Shown here one piece after another: positions 34,206 to 43,051 of a DNA stretch of 64,000 nucleotides. The notes under the pieces were generated by a model. It saw only the letters and a list, made by a program, of their open reading frames with translations. It was not told the DNA's origin and ran no database searches. A program made the position numbers and the translations under genes. This stretch comes from Prauserella halophila (GTDB taxonomy: Bacteria > Actinomycetota > Actinomycetes > Mycobacteriales > Pseudonocardiaceae): the NCBI RefSeq assembly GCF_024171895.1, contig NZ_JAMTCQ010000008.1:1-64000 (forward strand). Direction: 5' to 3'. Position 1 is the first letter of the stretch. The number at the start of each line of letters is the position of its first letter.

Positions 34206-35354
34206 TCAGGACACCCGGCCCGTCGCCGCGGGCAGGCGGACCGTGACCGACAGACCCCCACCGACGACCGGTTCGGCGGAGACGGCACCCTCGTGCGCGT
34301 CCGCCGCCGCGCGCACGATCGACAGGCCCAGGCCCGCACCGTGACGCGCCGTCCTGGCCACGCCCGCCCGGCGGAACGGTTCGAACAGTCCCGCCACCGT
34401 CTCCGGATCCAGCAGCGGCCCCGACGAGCGGACGGTCAGCGTGCTCCACCGTTCCCCCGCGGTCGTCGTGACCTCGATCCAGCCCTGCTCGACGTTGTGC
34501 CGCACGGCGTTCTCGAGCAGGTTTCCCGCGACGCGCTCCAGCAGCGCCGCATCGCCGGTCGTCAGCGCGGGAGCCAGGTGCAGCTCGACGTGCAGCTCAC
34601 GCCGCCGCGCATCGGCTTCGACCGCGCTCCACGCCCTCCCGGCGACCTCGGCCACGTTCACCCGTTCGGTCAGGGCGACCCCGGCGCCGTCGGTACGGGC
34701 GAGCAGCAGCAACGACGTCACGAGACGTTCGGCGCGTTCGGTCGCGTCCCGCACCACTCCGGCCATGCGGCGCAGTTCGCCCTCGTCGGCGTGCTCGTCG
34801 GACAGCGTGACGTCGAGTTCCGTGCGGATGACGGCCAACGGGGTGCGCAGCTCGTGGCTCGCGTTGGCGACGAACTGCCGCTGCGTGTCGAACGCCGACT
34901 GCAGCCGGTCCAGCATCGCGTCGATCGTGCGTGCCAGCTCGGCGAGCTCGTCGCGAGTGGACACCTCGCCGATGCGCTCCCCCATCGAATCGCCGGACAG
35001 TCGCTGCGCCGTTCCGGTCATGGTCCGCAGCGGCTGCAGCACGCGCGAGGTGAACGTCCACGCCAGGATGCCCGCCGCCGCGACCACGAAGCAGAACGCG
35101 ATTCCCCCGGCGACGACCACGCGACCGCGTGCCTCGTCGCGCAGGTACTCGGCCAGGTCGGCTGCCCGGACGTGCACCCCGTCGACCTCGACGACCGTGC
35201 CCGGCGGCAATTGCGGCACACCGCCCACCGCGTCACCGACGAGCGTCCACGCGAGCCACAGCAACAGCGCGCTGACGAGCGCGACGAGCGCCGTCGCGAG
35301 GATCGTGATGCGGGCGCGCAGACTGCGCGCCGGGATGCCCGTGCGCCGGATCAC
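34206..35354 (-). CDS. Sensor histidine kinase (EnvZ/OmpR-type)
   Basis: The 382-residue kinase has two membrane helices (residues about 15-42 and 80-102) framing a small outer loop of about 40 residues. A HAMP domain (VLQPLRTMTGTAQRLSGDSM) and the phospho-accepting H167 in ANASHELRTPLAVIRTELD follow. The ATPase motifs are ENAVRHNVEQG (N box) and HGAGLGLSIVRAAADAH (G2). The GTG start at 35354 immediately follows the stop of the upstream response regulator, so the pair is an operon. The small sensor loop suggests membrane- or accessory-protein-based sensing. The signal is unknown. Confidence 0.92.
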   Translation of the reverse strand: MIRRTGIPARSLRARITILATALVALVSALLLWLAWTLVGDAVGGVPQLPPGTVVEVDGVHVRAADLAEYLRDEARGRVVVAGGIAFCFVVAAAGILAWTFTSRVLQPLRTMTGTAQRLSGDSMGERIGEVSTRDELAELARTIDAMLDRLQSAFDTQRQFVANASHELRTPLAVIRTELDVTLSDEHADEGELRRMAGVVRDATERAERLVTSLLLLARTDGAGVALTERVNVAEVAGRAWSAVEADARRRELHVELHLAPALTTGDAALLERVAGNLLENAVRHNVEQGWIEVTTTAGERWSTLTVRSSGPLLDPETVAGLFEPFRRAGVARTARHGAGLGLSIVRAAADAHEGAVSAEPVVGGGLSVTVRLPAATGRVS

Positions 35355-36095
35355 TTACGTCAGGGAACCGGACTCCGAGGATCCGTGCACGCCCGGCGTT
35401 CCCCCTGCCTCCCCCTGCGCATCCGCCACGGACCCGGCACCGGGCACGCGGTAGCCCGAACCGACCACGGTCTCGATCACACCGGGTTCACCGAGCTTCT
35501 TGCGCAGCGTCATCACCGTGACACGCACCGTGGTGGTGAACGGATCGGCGTTCTCGTCCCACACCCGTTCGAGCAGGTCCTCGCTGCTGACGACCGCGCC
35601 ACCCGCCGACAACAGCACCTCGAGGACACCGAACTCCTTGCGGGTCAGGTCCACGAGCTCGCCCCCGCGGTGGACCGTGCGCCGCGACGGATCCAACTCG
35701 ATGTCGCCCGCCGTCAGCACCGGCGGGGCGGCAGGCGTGGCGCGCCTGCCCAGTGCCCGCACCCGTGCCACCAGCTCCGGGAACGCGAACGGCTTCGCCA
35801 CGTAGTCGTCGGCGCCCAGCGACAGCCCTTCGACCCGGTCGGAGACCGCCGTGCTCGCCGTGAGCATCAGCACCCGGGTCAGTTCGCCGGAACGCACGAT
35901 CTCCCGGCACAGCTCGTCGCCCGGCATGCCGGGCAGGTCGCGGTCGAGCACCACGACGTCGTACCGGGTGACGGACGCCTTTTCGTGGCCGTCGTCGCCG
36001 TCCAGCGCCACGTCCACTGCCATACCTTCACGACGCAGGCCGCGCGCGATCGCCTCCGCGAGCGGCGCCTCGTCCTCAACTACCAACACGCGCAC
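35355..36095 (-). CDS. OmpR/PhoB-type response regulator
   Basis: The 246-residue regulator has a receiver domain (RVLVVEDEAPLAEAIARGL, phospho-acceptor near D50 in YDVVVLDRDLPG, VLMLTAST, YVAKPFAFPELVARV). The winged-helix DNA-binding domain follows (about residues 130-225, DLTRKEFGVLEVLL, then TVRVTVMTLRKKLGEP and the recognition wing VVGSGYRVPG). The C-terminal 20 residues are a Gly/Ser-rich tail. The GTG at 36095 is the nearest start to the receiver domain. It forms a two-component system with the downstream kinase. Confidence 0.92.
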   Translation of the reverse strand: MRVLVVEDEAPLAEAIARGLRREGMAVDVALDGDDGHEKASVTRYDVVVLDRDLPGMPGDELCREIVRSGELTRVLMLTASTAVSDRVEGLSLGADDYVAKPFAFPELVARVRALGRRATPAAPPVLTAGDIELDPSRRTVHRGGELVDLTRKEFGVLEVLLSAGGAVVSSEDLLERVWDENADPFTTTVRVTVMTLRKKLGEPGVIETVVGSGYRVPGAGSVADAQGEAGGTPGVHGSSESGSLT

Positions 36096-36235
36096 GCCGA
36101 CCACCGTGCCACAGCTTTCTGAGAGATTCCTGATTCCCGCGGCCGGCCCGGACCCGCCCGCGGCGGGCCACCGGTACGGCCGCGGGGCGCCCCGTCGGTC
36201 CACGTCGGACCCGCCTGCACGGCTGCCGTGCAGGC

Positions 36236-38152
36236 TCAGGCGTGCGGTGTCGGATCCGCCTCGGCGTCACCGCGGTGCTCGCCGAGGCACCCCGCGGCCC
36301 ACTCGGTCACGGTGCGGGCCACGTCCTGGCCCGTCAGGCCGACCTCGGCGAGCACCTCGTCGCGGCTGCCGTGTGCGTGGAACCGCTGCGGCACGGCCAG
36401 ATCGCGCAGTGGCACGTCGCACTCGGCGTCCCGCAACGCGGTCGCGAGCGCCGAGCCGAAGCCGCCGTGCCGCCCGCTGTCCTCGACGGTGACGACGAGC
36501 CGGTGCCTGCGTGCCAGCGCCGCGAGCTCGCCCGGCACCGGCACGACCCACCGCGGATCGACGACGGTGACGCCGATTCCCTGGTCGGCCAGCCTGCGCG
36601 CGGCATCGAGACCCAGCCCCGCGAACGCGCCCACCGAGACCAGCAGCACGTCCTCCTGCTCGCTGCGGCGCAGCACGTCGACCGTGCCGAACCGCTCGGC
36701 CGCCGGGACCGCCTCGACCACGCCGCCCTTGGAGAAGCGCAGCGCCGTCGGCCCGTCGGACACGGCGACCGCCTCGCGCAGCTCCTCCCGCAGCGTCCCG
36801 GCGTCCCGCGGTGCGGCGACCCGCATGCCCGGCACCATCCCGAGCAGTGAGAGGTCCCACATGCCGTGGTGACTGGGCCCGTCGGGACCGGTGACACCCG
36901 CGCGGTCGAGCACCAGCGTCACGGGCAGGCGATGCAGCGCCACGTCCATCAGCGTCTGGTCGAACGCCCGGTTCAGGAACGTCGAGTACACCGCCACCAC
37001 CGGATGGCGCCCGGCCATCGCGAGTCCGGCCGCGGAGGTCACCGCGTGCTGCTCGGCGATGCCGACGTCGAACCAGCGGTCCGGATGCGCCTCCGCGAAC
37101 GTGTGCAGCCCGGTCGAGCGCAGCATCGCGGCCGTGACGGCCACGACGTCCTCGCGCTCACCACCGAGGCGGGTCAGCTCCTCGCCGAACACCGAGGTCC
37201 AGCTCGTCCCCTTCTCCGGCGGCAGGCCGGTCTCCGGGTCGATCGGGTCGGTCTGGTGCATCTGGTCGGCCTCGTGGTTGACGGCCGGTTCGTAGCCGTG
37301 GCCCTTCTCGGTGGCCACGTGCACGATCACCGGACCGCCGAACGCCTTCGCGCTCTGCAGCGCCTTCTCCAGCGCGACGACGTCGTGCCCGTCGACCGGG
37401 CCGAGGTACTTGAGGCCGAGGTCGGAGAACATGACCTGCGGGGTGACGGCGTCCTTGATCCCGGCTTTCGCGGCGTGCAGCGCCGTGTAGATCGGCTTGC
37501 CGACCACGGGCGTGTGCTGCAACAGTTCCCGGCCCGAGTCGAGCAGCCGTTCGTAGCTCGGGCGCAGCCGCAGCGCCGACAGGTGTTCGGCGAGCCCGCC
37601 GATGGTCGGCGAGTACGAGCGTCCGTTGTCGTTGACGACGATCACCACCGGCAGGTCCGGCTGCGCCGCGATGTTGTTGAGGGCTTCCCAGCACATGCCA
37701 CCGGTCAGCGCACCGTCACCGACGACCGCGACCGCGCACCGGTCGGTGTCACCCGACAGCCGGAAGGACTTGGCCATCCCGTCGGCGTACGACAGCGCCG
37801 TGGAGGCGTGGCTGTTCTCGACGTGATCGTGCTCGCTCTCGTCGCGGGCCGGGTAGCCGGCGAGCCCGCCGCGCCGGCGCAGCCCGTCGAAGTCCTCGCG
37901 GCGCCCGGTGACGATCTTGTGCACGTACGACTGGTGTCCGACGTCGAACAGCAACGGGTCCCGCGGCGAGTCGAACACCCGGTGCAGCGCGAGCGTCAGC
38001 TCGACGACGCCGAGGTTGGGGCCCAGATGCCCGCCGGCGCGGCGGACCTTGTCGACGAGGAACGTCCTGATCTCCGCCGCCAGGGCGCCGACCTGCTCGT
38101 GGTCCATCCCCTTGAGATCCGCCGGCCCCTGCACGGACTCCAGCAACGTCAC
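36236..38152 (-). CDS. dxs: 1-deoxy-D-xylulose-5-phosphate synthase
   Basis: The 638-residue thiamine-diphosphate enzyme condenses pyruvate with glyceraldehyde 3-phosphate, the first step of the MEP isoprenoid pathway. [18 protein letters not shown] carries the conserved His, [17 protein letters not shown] is the ThDP/Mg motif, and [15 protein letters not shown] holds the activating Glu. The transketolase-like C-terminal domain includes [17 protein letters not shown]. The GTG at 38152 ([14 protein letters not shown]) is chosen because GAGGTGGAGC precedes it; the ATG at 38164 is an alternative. It corresponds to dxs1 (Rv2682c). Confidence 0.95.
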   Translation of the reverse strand: MTLLESVQGPADLKGMDHEQVGALAAEIRTFLVDKVRRAGGHLGPNLGVVELTLALHRVFDSPRDPLLFDVGHQSYVHKIVTGRREDFDGLRRRGGLAGYPARDESEHDHVENSHASTALSYADGMAKSFRLSGDTDRCAVAVVGDGALTGGMCWEALNNIAAQPDLPVVIVVNDNGRSYSPTIGGLAEHLSALRLRPSYERLLDSGRELLQHTPVVGKPIYTALHAAKAGIKDAVTPQVMFSDLGLKYLGPVDGHDVVALEKALQSAKAFGGPVIVHVATEKGHGYEPAVNHEADQMHQTDPIDPETGLPPEKGTSWTSVFGEELTRLGGEREDVVAVTAAMLRSTGLHTFAEAHPDRWFDVGIAEQHAVTSAAGLAMAGRHPVVAVYSTFLNRAFDQTLMDVALHRLPVTLVLDRAGVTGPDGPSHHGMWDLSLLGMVPGMRVAAPRDAGTLREELREAVAVSDGPTALRFSKGGVVEAVPAAERFGTVDVLRRSEQEDVLLVSVGAFAGLGLDAARRLADQGIGVTVVDPRWVVPVPGELAALARRHRLVVTVEDSGRHGGFGSALATALRDAECDVPLRDLAVPQRFHAHGSRDEVLAEVGLTGQDVARTVTEWAAGCLGEHRGDAEADPTPHA

Positions 38153-38192
38153 GCTCCACCTCATTCGCCGTCGGTTCACGGTGCCTGACCGC

Positions 38193-38915
38193 TCAGTCTA
38201 AAGAGAGTTGCCCGGTGTCCGGCGGCACCATGGCCTCCCGCACCTCGCCGAGCAACGCACGCATCGCGTCCTCGGCACGGCGATCCTGCCCGGCGGCGAC
38301 AGCACGGGCGACGTTCTCGTGCGCGTCCAGCGCCTCCGGGACCGGCTGGCGCGGCATCAGCCCGAGCTGGGTCCTGCCGCGCAGCACGGCGGCCACGACA
38401 TCGGCCAGCGCGGCGAACATCTCGTTACCACTGGCCTCCAGCAGCAACGTGTGGAAGGCGACGTCGGCGTCGAGGAAGTCCGCCAGCAGACCGCGTTCGC
38501 CGAGTCCGCGCATCCGCGCGCCGAGTTCGACGACGCGGGTGCGCTGTTCCGCCGAGGCGTTGCGGGCCGCCGCGCTCGCAGCGAGGGGCTCCACGGCGAC
38601 GCGCAGTTCGGTGAGCGAACGCAGCTGGGTGTCACGCCCGTTGCCGTCGAGCCGCCACCAGATCACCCTGGGATCGAAGACGTTCCACGCCGCGGCGTCC
38701 TGCACGGTGATGCCGACCCGGCGACGCGAGGTGACGAGCCCCATGGATTCGAGGATGCGCATCGTCTCGCGGGCGACGGTGCGGGAGACACCGAAGCGAT
38801 TCTGAATGTGCTCGAGGGTCAGCGTGTCCCCCGGCGCCAGATCGCCGTGGGTGATCTCGCGCCCGATGGCCTCCAGCACCGCGTCGTGCCTGTTCTCGAA
38901 CCCCGCCCTGCTCAC
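38193..38915 (-). CDS. gntR: FadR-type GntR-family regulator of the gluconate genes
   Basis: The 240-residue repressor has an N-terminal winged helix-turn-helix ([20 protein letters not shown], then [10 protein letters not shown], about residues 30-65) and an all-helical FCD ligand domain (about 90-220), with [15 protein letters not shown] and [19 protein letters not shown]. The metal/ligand-binding Asp and His of FCD are in the latter. It is divergent from gntK-gntT, so it most likely represses them and responds to gluconate or 6-phosphogluconate. The GTG at 38915 is 8 nt after a TAACCT -10. Confidence 0.9.
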   Translation of the reverse strand: MSRAGFENRHDAVLEAIGREITHGDLAPGDTLTLEHIQNRFGVSRTVARETMRILESMGLVTSRRRVGITVQDAAAWNVFDPRVIWWRLDGNGRDTQLRSLTELRVAVEPLAASAAARNASAEQRTRVVELGARMRGLGERGLLADFLDADVAFHTLLLEASGNEMFAALADVVAAVLRGRTQLGLMPRQPVPEALDAHENVARAVAAGQDRRAEDAMRALLGEVREAMVPPDTGQLSLD

Positions 38916-38923
38916 GATCGTCC

Positions 38924-38929
38924 AGGTTA
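38924..38929 (-). promoter_or_regulatory. -10 box of gntR (leaderless)
   Basis: On the minus strand TAACCT (38929-38924) is followed by 8 nt and the GTG. Confidence 0.4.
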
Positions 38930-39018
38930 GTCGTGACGGCCGGAACGTGGGGACCACCCGCCACGAGGAGCGTGCTCGTGGCGGCGGAGGCGGTCATTGT
39001 GAGCCCGATTTAATGGTG

Positions 39019-39048
39019 TTACCTTTCGATTCACACGTAATACCTTTC
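39019..39048. promoter_or_regulatory. Candidate GntR operator: direct repeats 21 bp apart
   Basis: TACCTTTC occurs at 39020-39027 and 39041-39048, spaced 21 bp (two helical turns) between gntR and gntK. GTTAC and GTAAC flank the pair as an outer inverted repeat (39018-39022 and 39052-39056). The stretch is AT-rich compared with its surroundings. Confidence 0.5.
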
Positions 39049-39102
39049 TGTGTAACAGTGTGCGACGCACCGACGCCGCCGCACGTTCAATGAGGAGCGC
39101 CT

Positions 39103-39663
39103 ATGTCAGCCACCTGCCTCGTGGTCATGGGAGTGTCCGGCGCGGGCAAGAGCACGGTCGCCGCGCACCTCGCCGACGCACTCGGCTGGCCGATGGCCGA
39201 GGCCGACGAGTTCCACCCCGAGGCCAACATCGCCAAGATGTCGGCGGGCACTCCCCTCACCGACGCCGACCGCGTCCCGTGGCTCGAGGCGCTGCGGGCG
39301 TGGATCGACCGCCGGGACGCGGCGGGCGAGAGCGTCATCGTGACGTGCTCGGCGCTCAAACGGACCTACCGCGACATCCTCCGGCGTGCCGGTGCGCAGG
39401 TGCGGTTCGTCCACCTGCGCGGCTCGACCGACACCGTCGGAGGGCGGCTGTCCGGCCGGTCCGGCCACTTCATGCCGACCGCGCTACTGGAATCCCAGTT
39501 CGCCGACCTCGAACCCCTCGATCCCGACGAGGACGGCGTGGCGCTCGACGTGACCGCCACGCCCGAGGTGATCACCACCACGGCGCTCGACCATCTCGGA
39601 CTCCGGCCCGCCGGATCCACCGGGGCCGCCGACGCGGCCCCCGACTCGAACACACCAGGCTGA
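39103..39663 (+). CDS. gntK: Gluconokinase
   Basis: The 186-residue kinase phosphorylates D-gluconate to 6-phosphogluconate. The P-loop is VMGVSGAGKSTVAAHLA (residues about 8-24). EADEFHPEANIAKMSAGTPL and DADRVPWLEAL form the substrate site, and VTCSALKRTYRDILR with RSGHFMPTALLESQF closes it. The ATG follows GAGGAG 6 nt upstream. The C-terminal 20 residues are an Ala/Pro tail. It is co-transcribed with gntT 36 bp downstream. Confidence 0.94.
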   Translation: MSATCLVVMGVSGAGKSTVAAHLADALGWPMAEADEFHPEANIAKMSAGTPLTDADRVPWLEALRAWIDRRDAAGESVIVTCSALKRTYRDILRRAGAQVRFVHLRGSTDTVGGRLSGRSGHFMPTALLESQFADLEPLDPDEDGVALDVTATPEVITTTALDHLGLRPAGSTGAADAAPDSNTPG

Positions 39664-39699
39664 ACAACAACGACGACGACGTCGGAAACGGAGCCGGTA

Positions 39700-41088
39700 A
39701 TGAACACCGACGAGTGGACCCAGACCCTCGGAGCAGGGCCACTACTGGGCATCGCCGGGGCCGCCGTGGCGGTCCTGCTGGTGCTGATCATCGGGCTGCG
39801 CGTGCACGCCTTCCTCGCGCTGGTCACGGTCAGCATCGCCACGGCCTTCGCGGCGGGCATCCCCGCGGGCTCGGTCCTGGACACGCTCACCGACGGCTTC
39901 GGCTCCACGCTCGCCAGCGTGGCCCTGCTCGTCGGCCTCGGCGCGATGCTCGGCAGACTGCTCGAGATCAGCGGGGGCGCGCAGTCACTGACCGACGCAC
40001 TGATCCGGCGGTTCGGGGAGAAACGTGCCCCGCTGGCCCTCGGCGTCGCCTCCCTCATCTTCGGCTTCCCGATCTTCTTCGACGCCGGGCTCGTCGTGAT
40101 GCTGCCGATCGTGTTCTCCGTGGCACGGCGGCTCGGCGGCGGTGTGCTGCGCTACGGCCTGCCCGTGGCGGGCGCCTTCTCCGTCATGCACATCTACGTG
40201 CCGCCGCACCCCGGCCCGGTCGCCGCGAGCGGACTGCTCGGCGCCGACGTCGGCCTGGTGCTGCTGTTCGGCCTCGTCATCGCCGTGCCCACCTGGTACA
40301 TCACCAGTTACCTGTACGGCGTGATGGTCGGCAAGCGAATCGCACTGCCCGTTCCGGAGTTCCTGCGCGGCGGACCGGACACCAGCGAGCAGGACCGGAA
40401 CCCACCGCCGGCCTCGACGGTCATCGGGCTGCTGCTGATCCCGCTGGTGATGATCTTCGCCAACACCGGGCTCGGCACCGCGGGCGAAGTGGGCTGGATC
40501 GACGGCGACGCGAGCTGGGTGCAGGTGGCCCTGGTACTCGGGTCGACGCCGGTCGCGCTGCTGGTGACCGTCTTCGTCGCGAGCTATGTGCTCGGCATCC
40601 GGCGGGACCGGAGCCGCAGCGTCCTCGAGCGGCTGCTGGACACCTCGCTCGGCCCGGTGTGCGCCATCATTCTCATCACCGGCGCAGGTGGCATGTTCGG
40701 CGCGGTGCTACAGGCCAGCGGCATCGGCGACGCGCTCGCCGACGCACTGTCCGACCTCGGCATGCCCGTGTTCGTGGCCGCGTACGTCATCGCCACGGTC
40801 CTGCGCATCGCGCAGGGTTCGGCGACGGTCGCCCTCACCACCGCGGCGGGCCTGGTGCAGCCGCTCGTCATGACCGGTTCGTTCTCGAGCGTCGAGATCG
40901 TCGCGATCGTGCTGGCGCTCGCCGCAGGCTCGGTGACCGCGAGCCACGTCAACGACTCGGGCTTCTGGCTGGTCGGCCGGTTCTTCGAGATGGACACCAA
41001 GACGACCCTGAAGACGTGGACGGTCATGGAGACCACGATCGGCCTCGTCGGTTTCGGCCTCGCGGGCGTCCTCTTCCTCGTCGGATAG
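39700..41088 (+). CDS. gntT: Gluconate permease (GntP family)
   Basis: The 462-residue membrane protein has about 12-14 helices. Family motifs are LVGLGAMLGRLLEISGGAQ, LIFGFPIFFDAGLVVMLPIV, MHIYVPPHPGPVAASG and, near the end, TASHVNDSGFWLVGRFF, which line the substrate path in Gnt transporters. It imports gluconate with protons. It lies in an operon with gntK under the divergent GntR. Confidence 0.93.
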   Translation: MNTDEWTQTLGAGPLLGIAGAAVAVLLVLIIGLRVHAFLALVTVSIATAFAAGIPAGSVLDTLTDGFGSTLASVALLVGLGAMLGRLLEISGGAQSLTDALIRRFGEKRAPLALGVASLIFGFPIFFDAGLVVMLPIVFSVARRLGGGVLRYGLPVAGAFSVMHIYVPPHPGPVAASGLLGADVGLVLLFGLVIAVPTWYITSYLYGVMVGKRIALPVPEFLRGGPDTSEQDRNPPPASTVIGLLLIPLVMIFANTGLGTAGEVGWIDGDASWVQVALVLGSTPVALLVTVFVASYVLGIRRDRSRSVLERLLDTSLGPVCAIILITGAGGMFGAVLQASGIGDALADALSDLGMPVFVAAYVIATVLRIAQGSATVALTTAAGLVQPLVMTGSFSSVEIVAIVLALAAGSVTASHVNDSGFWLVGRFFEMDTKTTLKTWTVMETTIGLVGFGLAGVLFLVG

Positions 41089-41122
41089 CGGCGCCGACCG
41101 GCGAGGAAGTATCGCCGACGAT

Positions 41123-41157
41123 CCTCGGCCGCAGCGCGATACGCGCTGCGGCCGAGG
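41123..41157. terminator. Bidirectional terminator between gntT and the hydrolase remnant
   Basis: A perfect 16-bp stem (41123-41138 with 41142-41157) with an ATA loop in the 79-bp gap between convergent genes. Confidence 0.75.
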
Positions 41158-41167
41158 CCGTCCCGGG

Positions 41168-41833
41168 TCATCGAGTCGCCGGAGCCGCCGTCGCGCCGGC
41201 CGATCGGTTGATGACGTCGAGGACCGTGGCCACGACCGTTTCGGGACTGTCTTCGGGCAGCAGATGACCGGCCCCGGGCACGACCTGGAAGGCTGCGCCC
41301 GCAATCCGGTCCGCCAGGAGGCGGCCCTTCTCGAGGGGTATCCACGTGTCGTGCTCACCCCAGAGGATCGTCACAGGGCAGCGGATCTCGGTGTAGCGAT
41401 CTTGGATCTCGTCGGTGTGCCGGTCGTTCATCTGGGCGAGTTGGCGGTAGAACGCGGGCTGTCCCACCTCGCCGAGCCACGGTTGCACATAGCGGCTCAT
41501 CTCGCACTCGGAGAGCGTGCGGTGCACGGCGCCGGCAATGTAGGCACGCACGATCGCTTCATGGATGTAGCCGGGCAACTCGACAAATGCGTCGGGGTGG
41601 CGACGGGCGGTCTGTACGAGCGCGGAGCCGTGCGGGCTCAGCGCAACCGGGTCGATCAGGGTCAGGGTGCGACAGTCCCGCCGATCGAGCAGATCCGTGC
41701 GCAGCGCGGTGGTGCCACCGAAGTCGTGGGCGACCACGTCGGGGCGGTCGAGTTCCCAGTGATCGAGCAGCGCGGCGCTCCTGGCACGGGCGCGCACCGT
41801 CCAGCTCGGAACGTACCGCCCGTCGCCCGGATC
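41168..41833 (-). pseudogene. 5'-truncated alpha/beta hydrolase (epoxide hydrolase/haloalkane dehalogenase type)
   Basis: The open frame begins directly after the stop of the RNA methyltransferase, with no start codon until a GTG at 41797. What remains aligns from about residue 70 of a 280-residue hydrolase: WTVRARARSAALLDHWELDR, then PDVVAHDFGGTTALRT with an Asp nucleophile. Near the C-terminus are VTILWGEHDTWIPLEKGRLL (Asp) and VVPGAGHLLPEDSPE (His). The N-terminal oxyanion strand is missing, so the fold should be incomplete. The catalytic residues remain intact, so truncation is recent, or the fragment is read through as a tail. Confidence 0.65.
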
Positions 41834-43051
41834 TCAGTGTTCCAGCAGCGCGACGCATTCGACGTGATGGGTCATGGGAAACGCGTCGAACGCGCGGAGC
41901 GCGGTCATCCGGTAGCCGTGGCCCTGCAGCGTCGCGACATCGCGCGCCAGCGCCGCAGGGTCACAGGCGACGTACACCACGCGGGCGGGCGCGGCACTCG
42001 CGATCGCGTCGACGACACCGCGCCCCGCACCTTTCCGCGGCGGGTCCAGGACCACCACGTCGGCTGCCGCCTCCACTGCGGACACGATCCGCTCGACCGT
42101 GCCGCAGCGCCATTCGACCTGCGGCAGATCCGCCAGATTGGCCTGTCCGTCGCGGACGGCCCGCCTGCCCGACTCGATCGCCACCACCGACCCGTCCCGG
42201 CCGACCTGCTCGGCCAGCACCGAGGCGAACAGTCCCGCTCCCGCGTACAGGTCCCACACCCGGCCCGCCACCGGCGCCGCGGCCCACTCGGCCACCACCG
42301 AGGCAAGCATCGACGCCGCGGCCGGGTGCACCTGCCAGAAGCCGTGCGCCGCCAGCCGCCACGTGCGGCCCGCCGCGTGCTCGACGGCGATCCCGCCGGA
42401 CAGCTGCTTCGGCCTGCCGCCGCGCCGGACCTCCGCCCGGTGCACGGTGCCCCGCGCGTCCTCGGCGACCTCGAACTCGGTGCCCGGCCGGGCCGTGTGT
42501 GCCAGCCCGGCCCCGGCGGCACCCTCGAGGGTGATCGGGCAGTCCTCCAGCGGGATCACGTCGTGACTCCGGTGTGCCCGCAGTCCGGGCCTGCCGTCCG
42601 GCCCGGTCACGAACCGCACGCGGCTGCGCCAGCGCCGCGGTTCGTCGTTCGGTGTCTCGTCGGGCAGTGCCTCGTCGGGCAGTGCCTCCACGTCGACGGG
42701 CCAGGTGACGCCCGCGAGCCGTTCCAGCTGTTCGGCGACCACCCGTGCCTTCAGCGCCCGCTGAGCCGCAGGAGCGGCGTGCTGCCAGTCGCATCCACCG
42801 CACAGCCCGGGACCCGCGGCCGGGCACGACGGTGCGACGCGGTCCGGGGACGCCTCCGACACGGCGATCGCGTCGGCGCGGCAGAACGAGCCGCCGCGGT
42901 CCTCCGTCACGCGCACCCGCACCCGCTCCCCCGGCAACGCGTGGCGGACGAACACGACCCGGCCGTCGGCACGGGCCACGCAGTGACCGCCGTGAGCCAC
43001 GTCGCCGACGTCGACGTCGAACTCCCGGCCGGTCCAGTCGACGTCACTCAT
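41834..43051 (-). CDS. Class I SAM-dependent RNA methyltransferase (TrmA/RlmD family)
   Basis: The 405-residue enzyme methylates uracil-5 in rRNA or tRNA. The N-terminal TRAM domain is about residues 5-55 (HALPGERVRVRVTEDRGG). A 4Fe-4S cluster site is suggested by CPAAGPGLCGGCDWQ plus EDCPI. The methyltransferase core has VWDLYAGAGLFASVLAEQVG (SAM site), VVVLDPPRKGAG (catalytic DPP) and VVYVACDPAALARD, which holds the nucleophilic Cys. The ATG at 43051 overlaps the upstream permease stop by 8 nt. It resembles Rv2689c; whether the target is tRNA or rRNA is undetermined. Confidence 0.9.
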   Translation of the reverse strand: MSDVDWTGREFDVDVGDVAHGGHCVARADGRVVFVRHALPGERVRVRVTEDRGGSFCRADAIAVSEASPDRVAPSCPAAGPGLCGGCDWQHAAPAAQRALKARVVAEQLERLAGVTWPVDVEALPDEALPDETPNDEPRRWRSRVRFVTGPDGRPGLRAHRSHDVIPLEDCPITLEGAAGAGLAHTARPGTEFEVAEDARGTVHRAEVRRGGRPKQLSGGIAVEHAAGRTWRLAAHGFWQVHPAAASMLASVVAEWAAAPVAGRVWDLYAGAGLFASVLAEQVGRDGSVVAIESGRRAVRDGQANLADLPQVEWRCGTVERIVSAVEAAADVVVLDPPRKGAGRGVVDAIASAAPARVVYVACDPAALARDVATLQGHGYRMTALRAFDAFPMTHHVECVALLEH

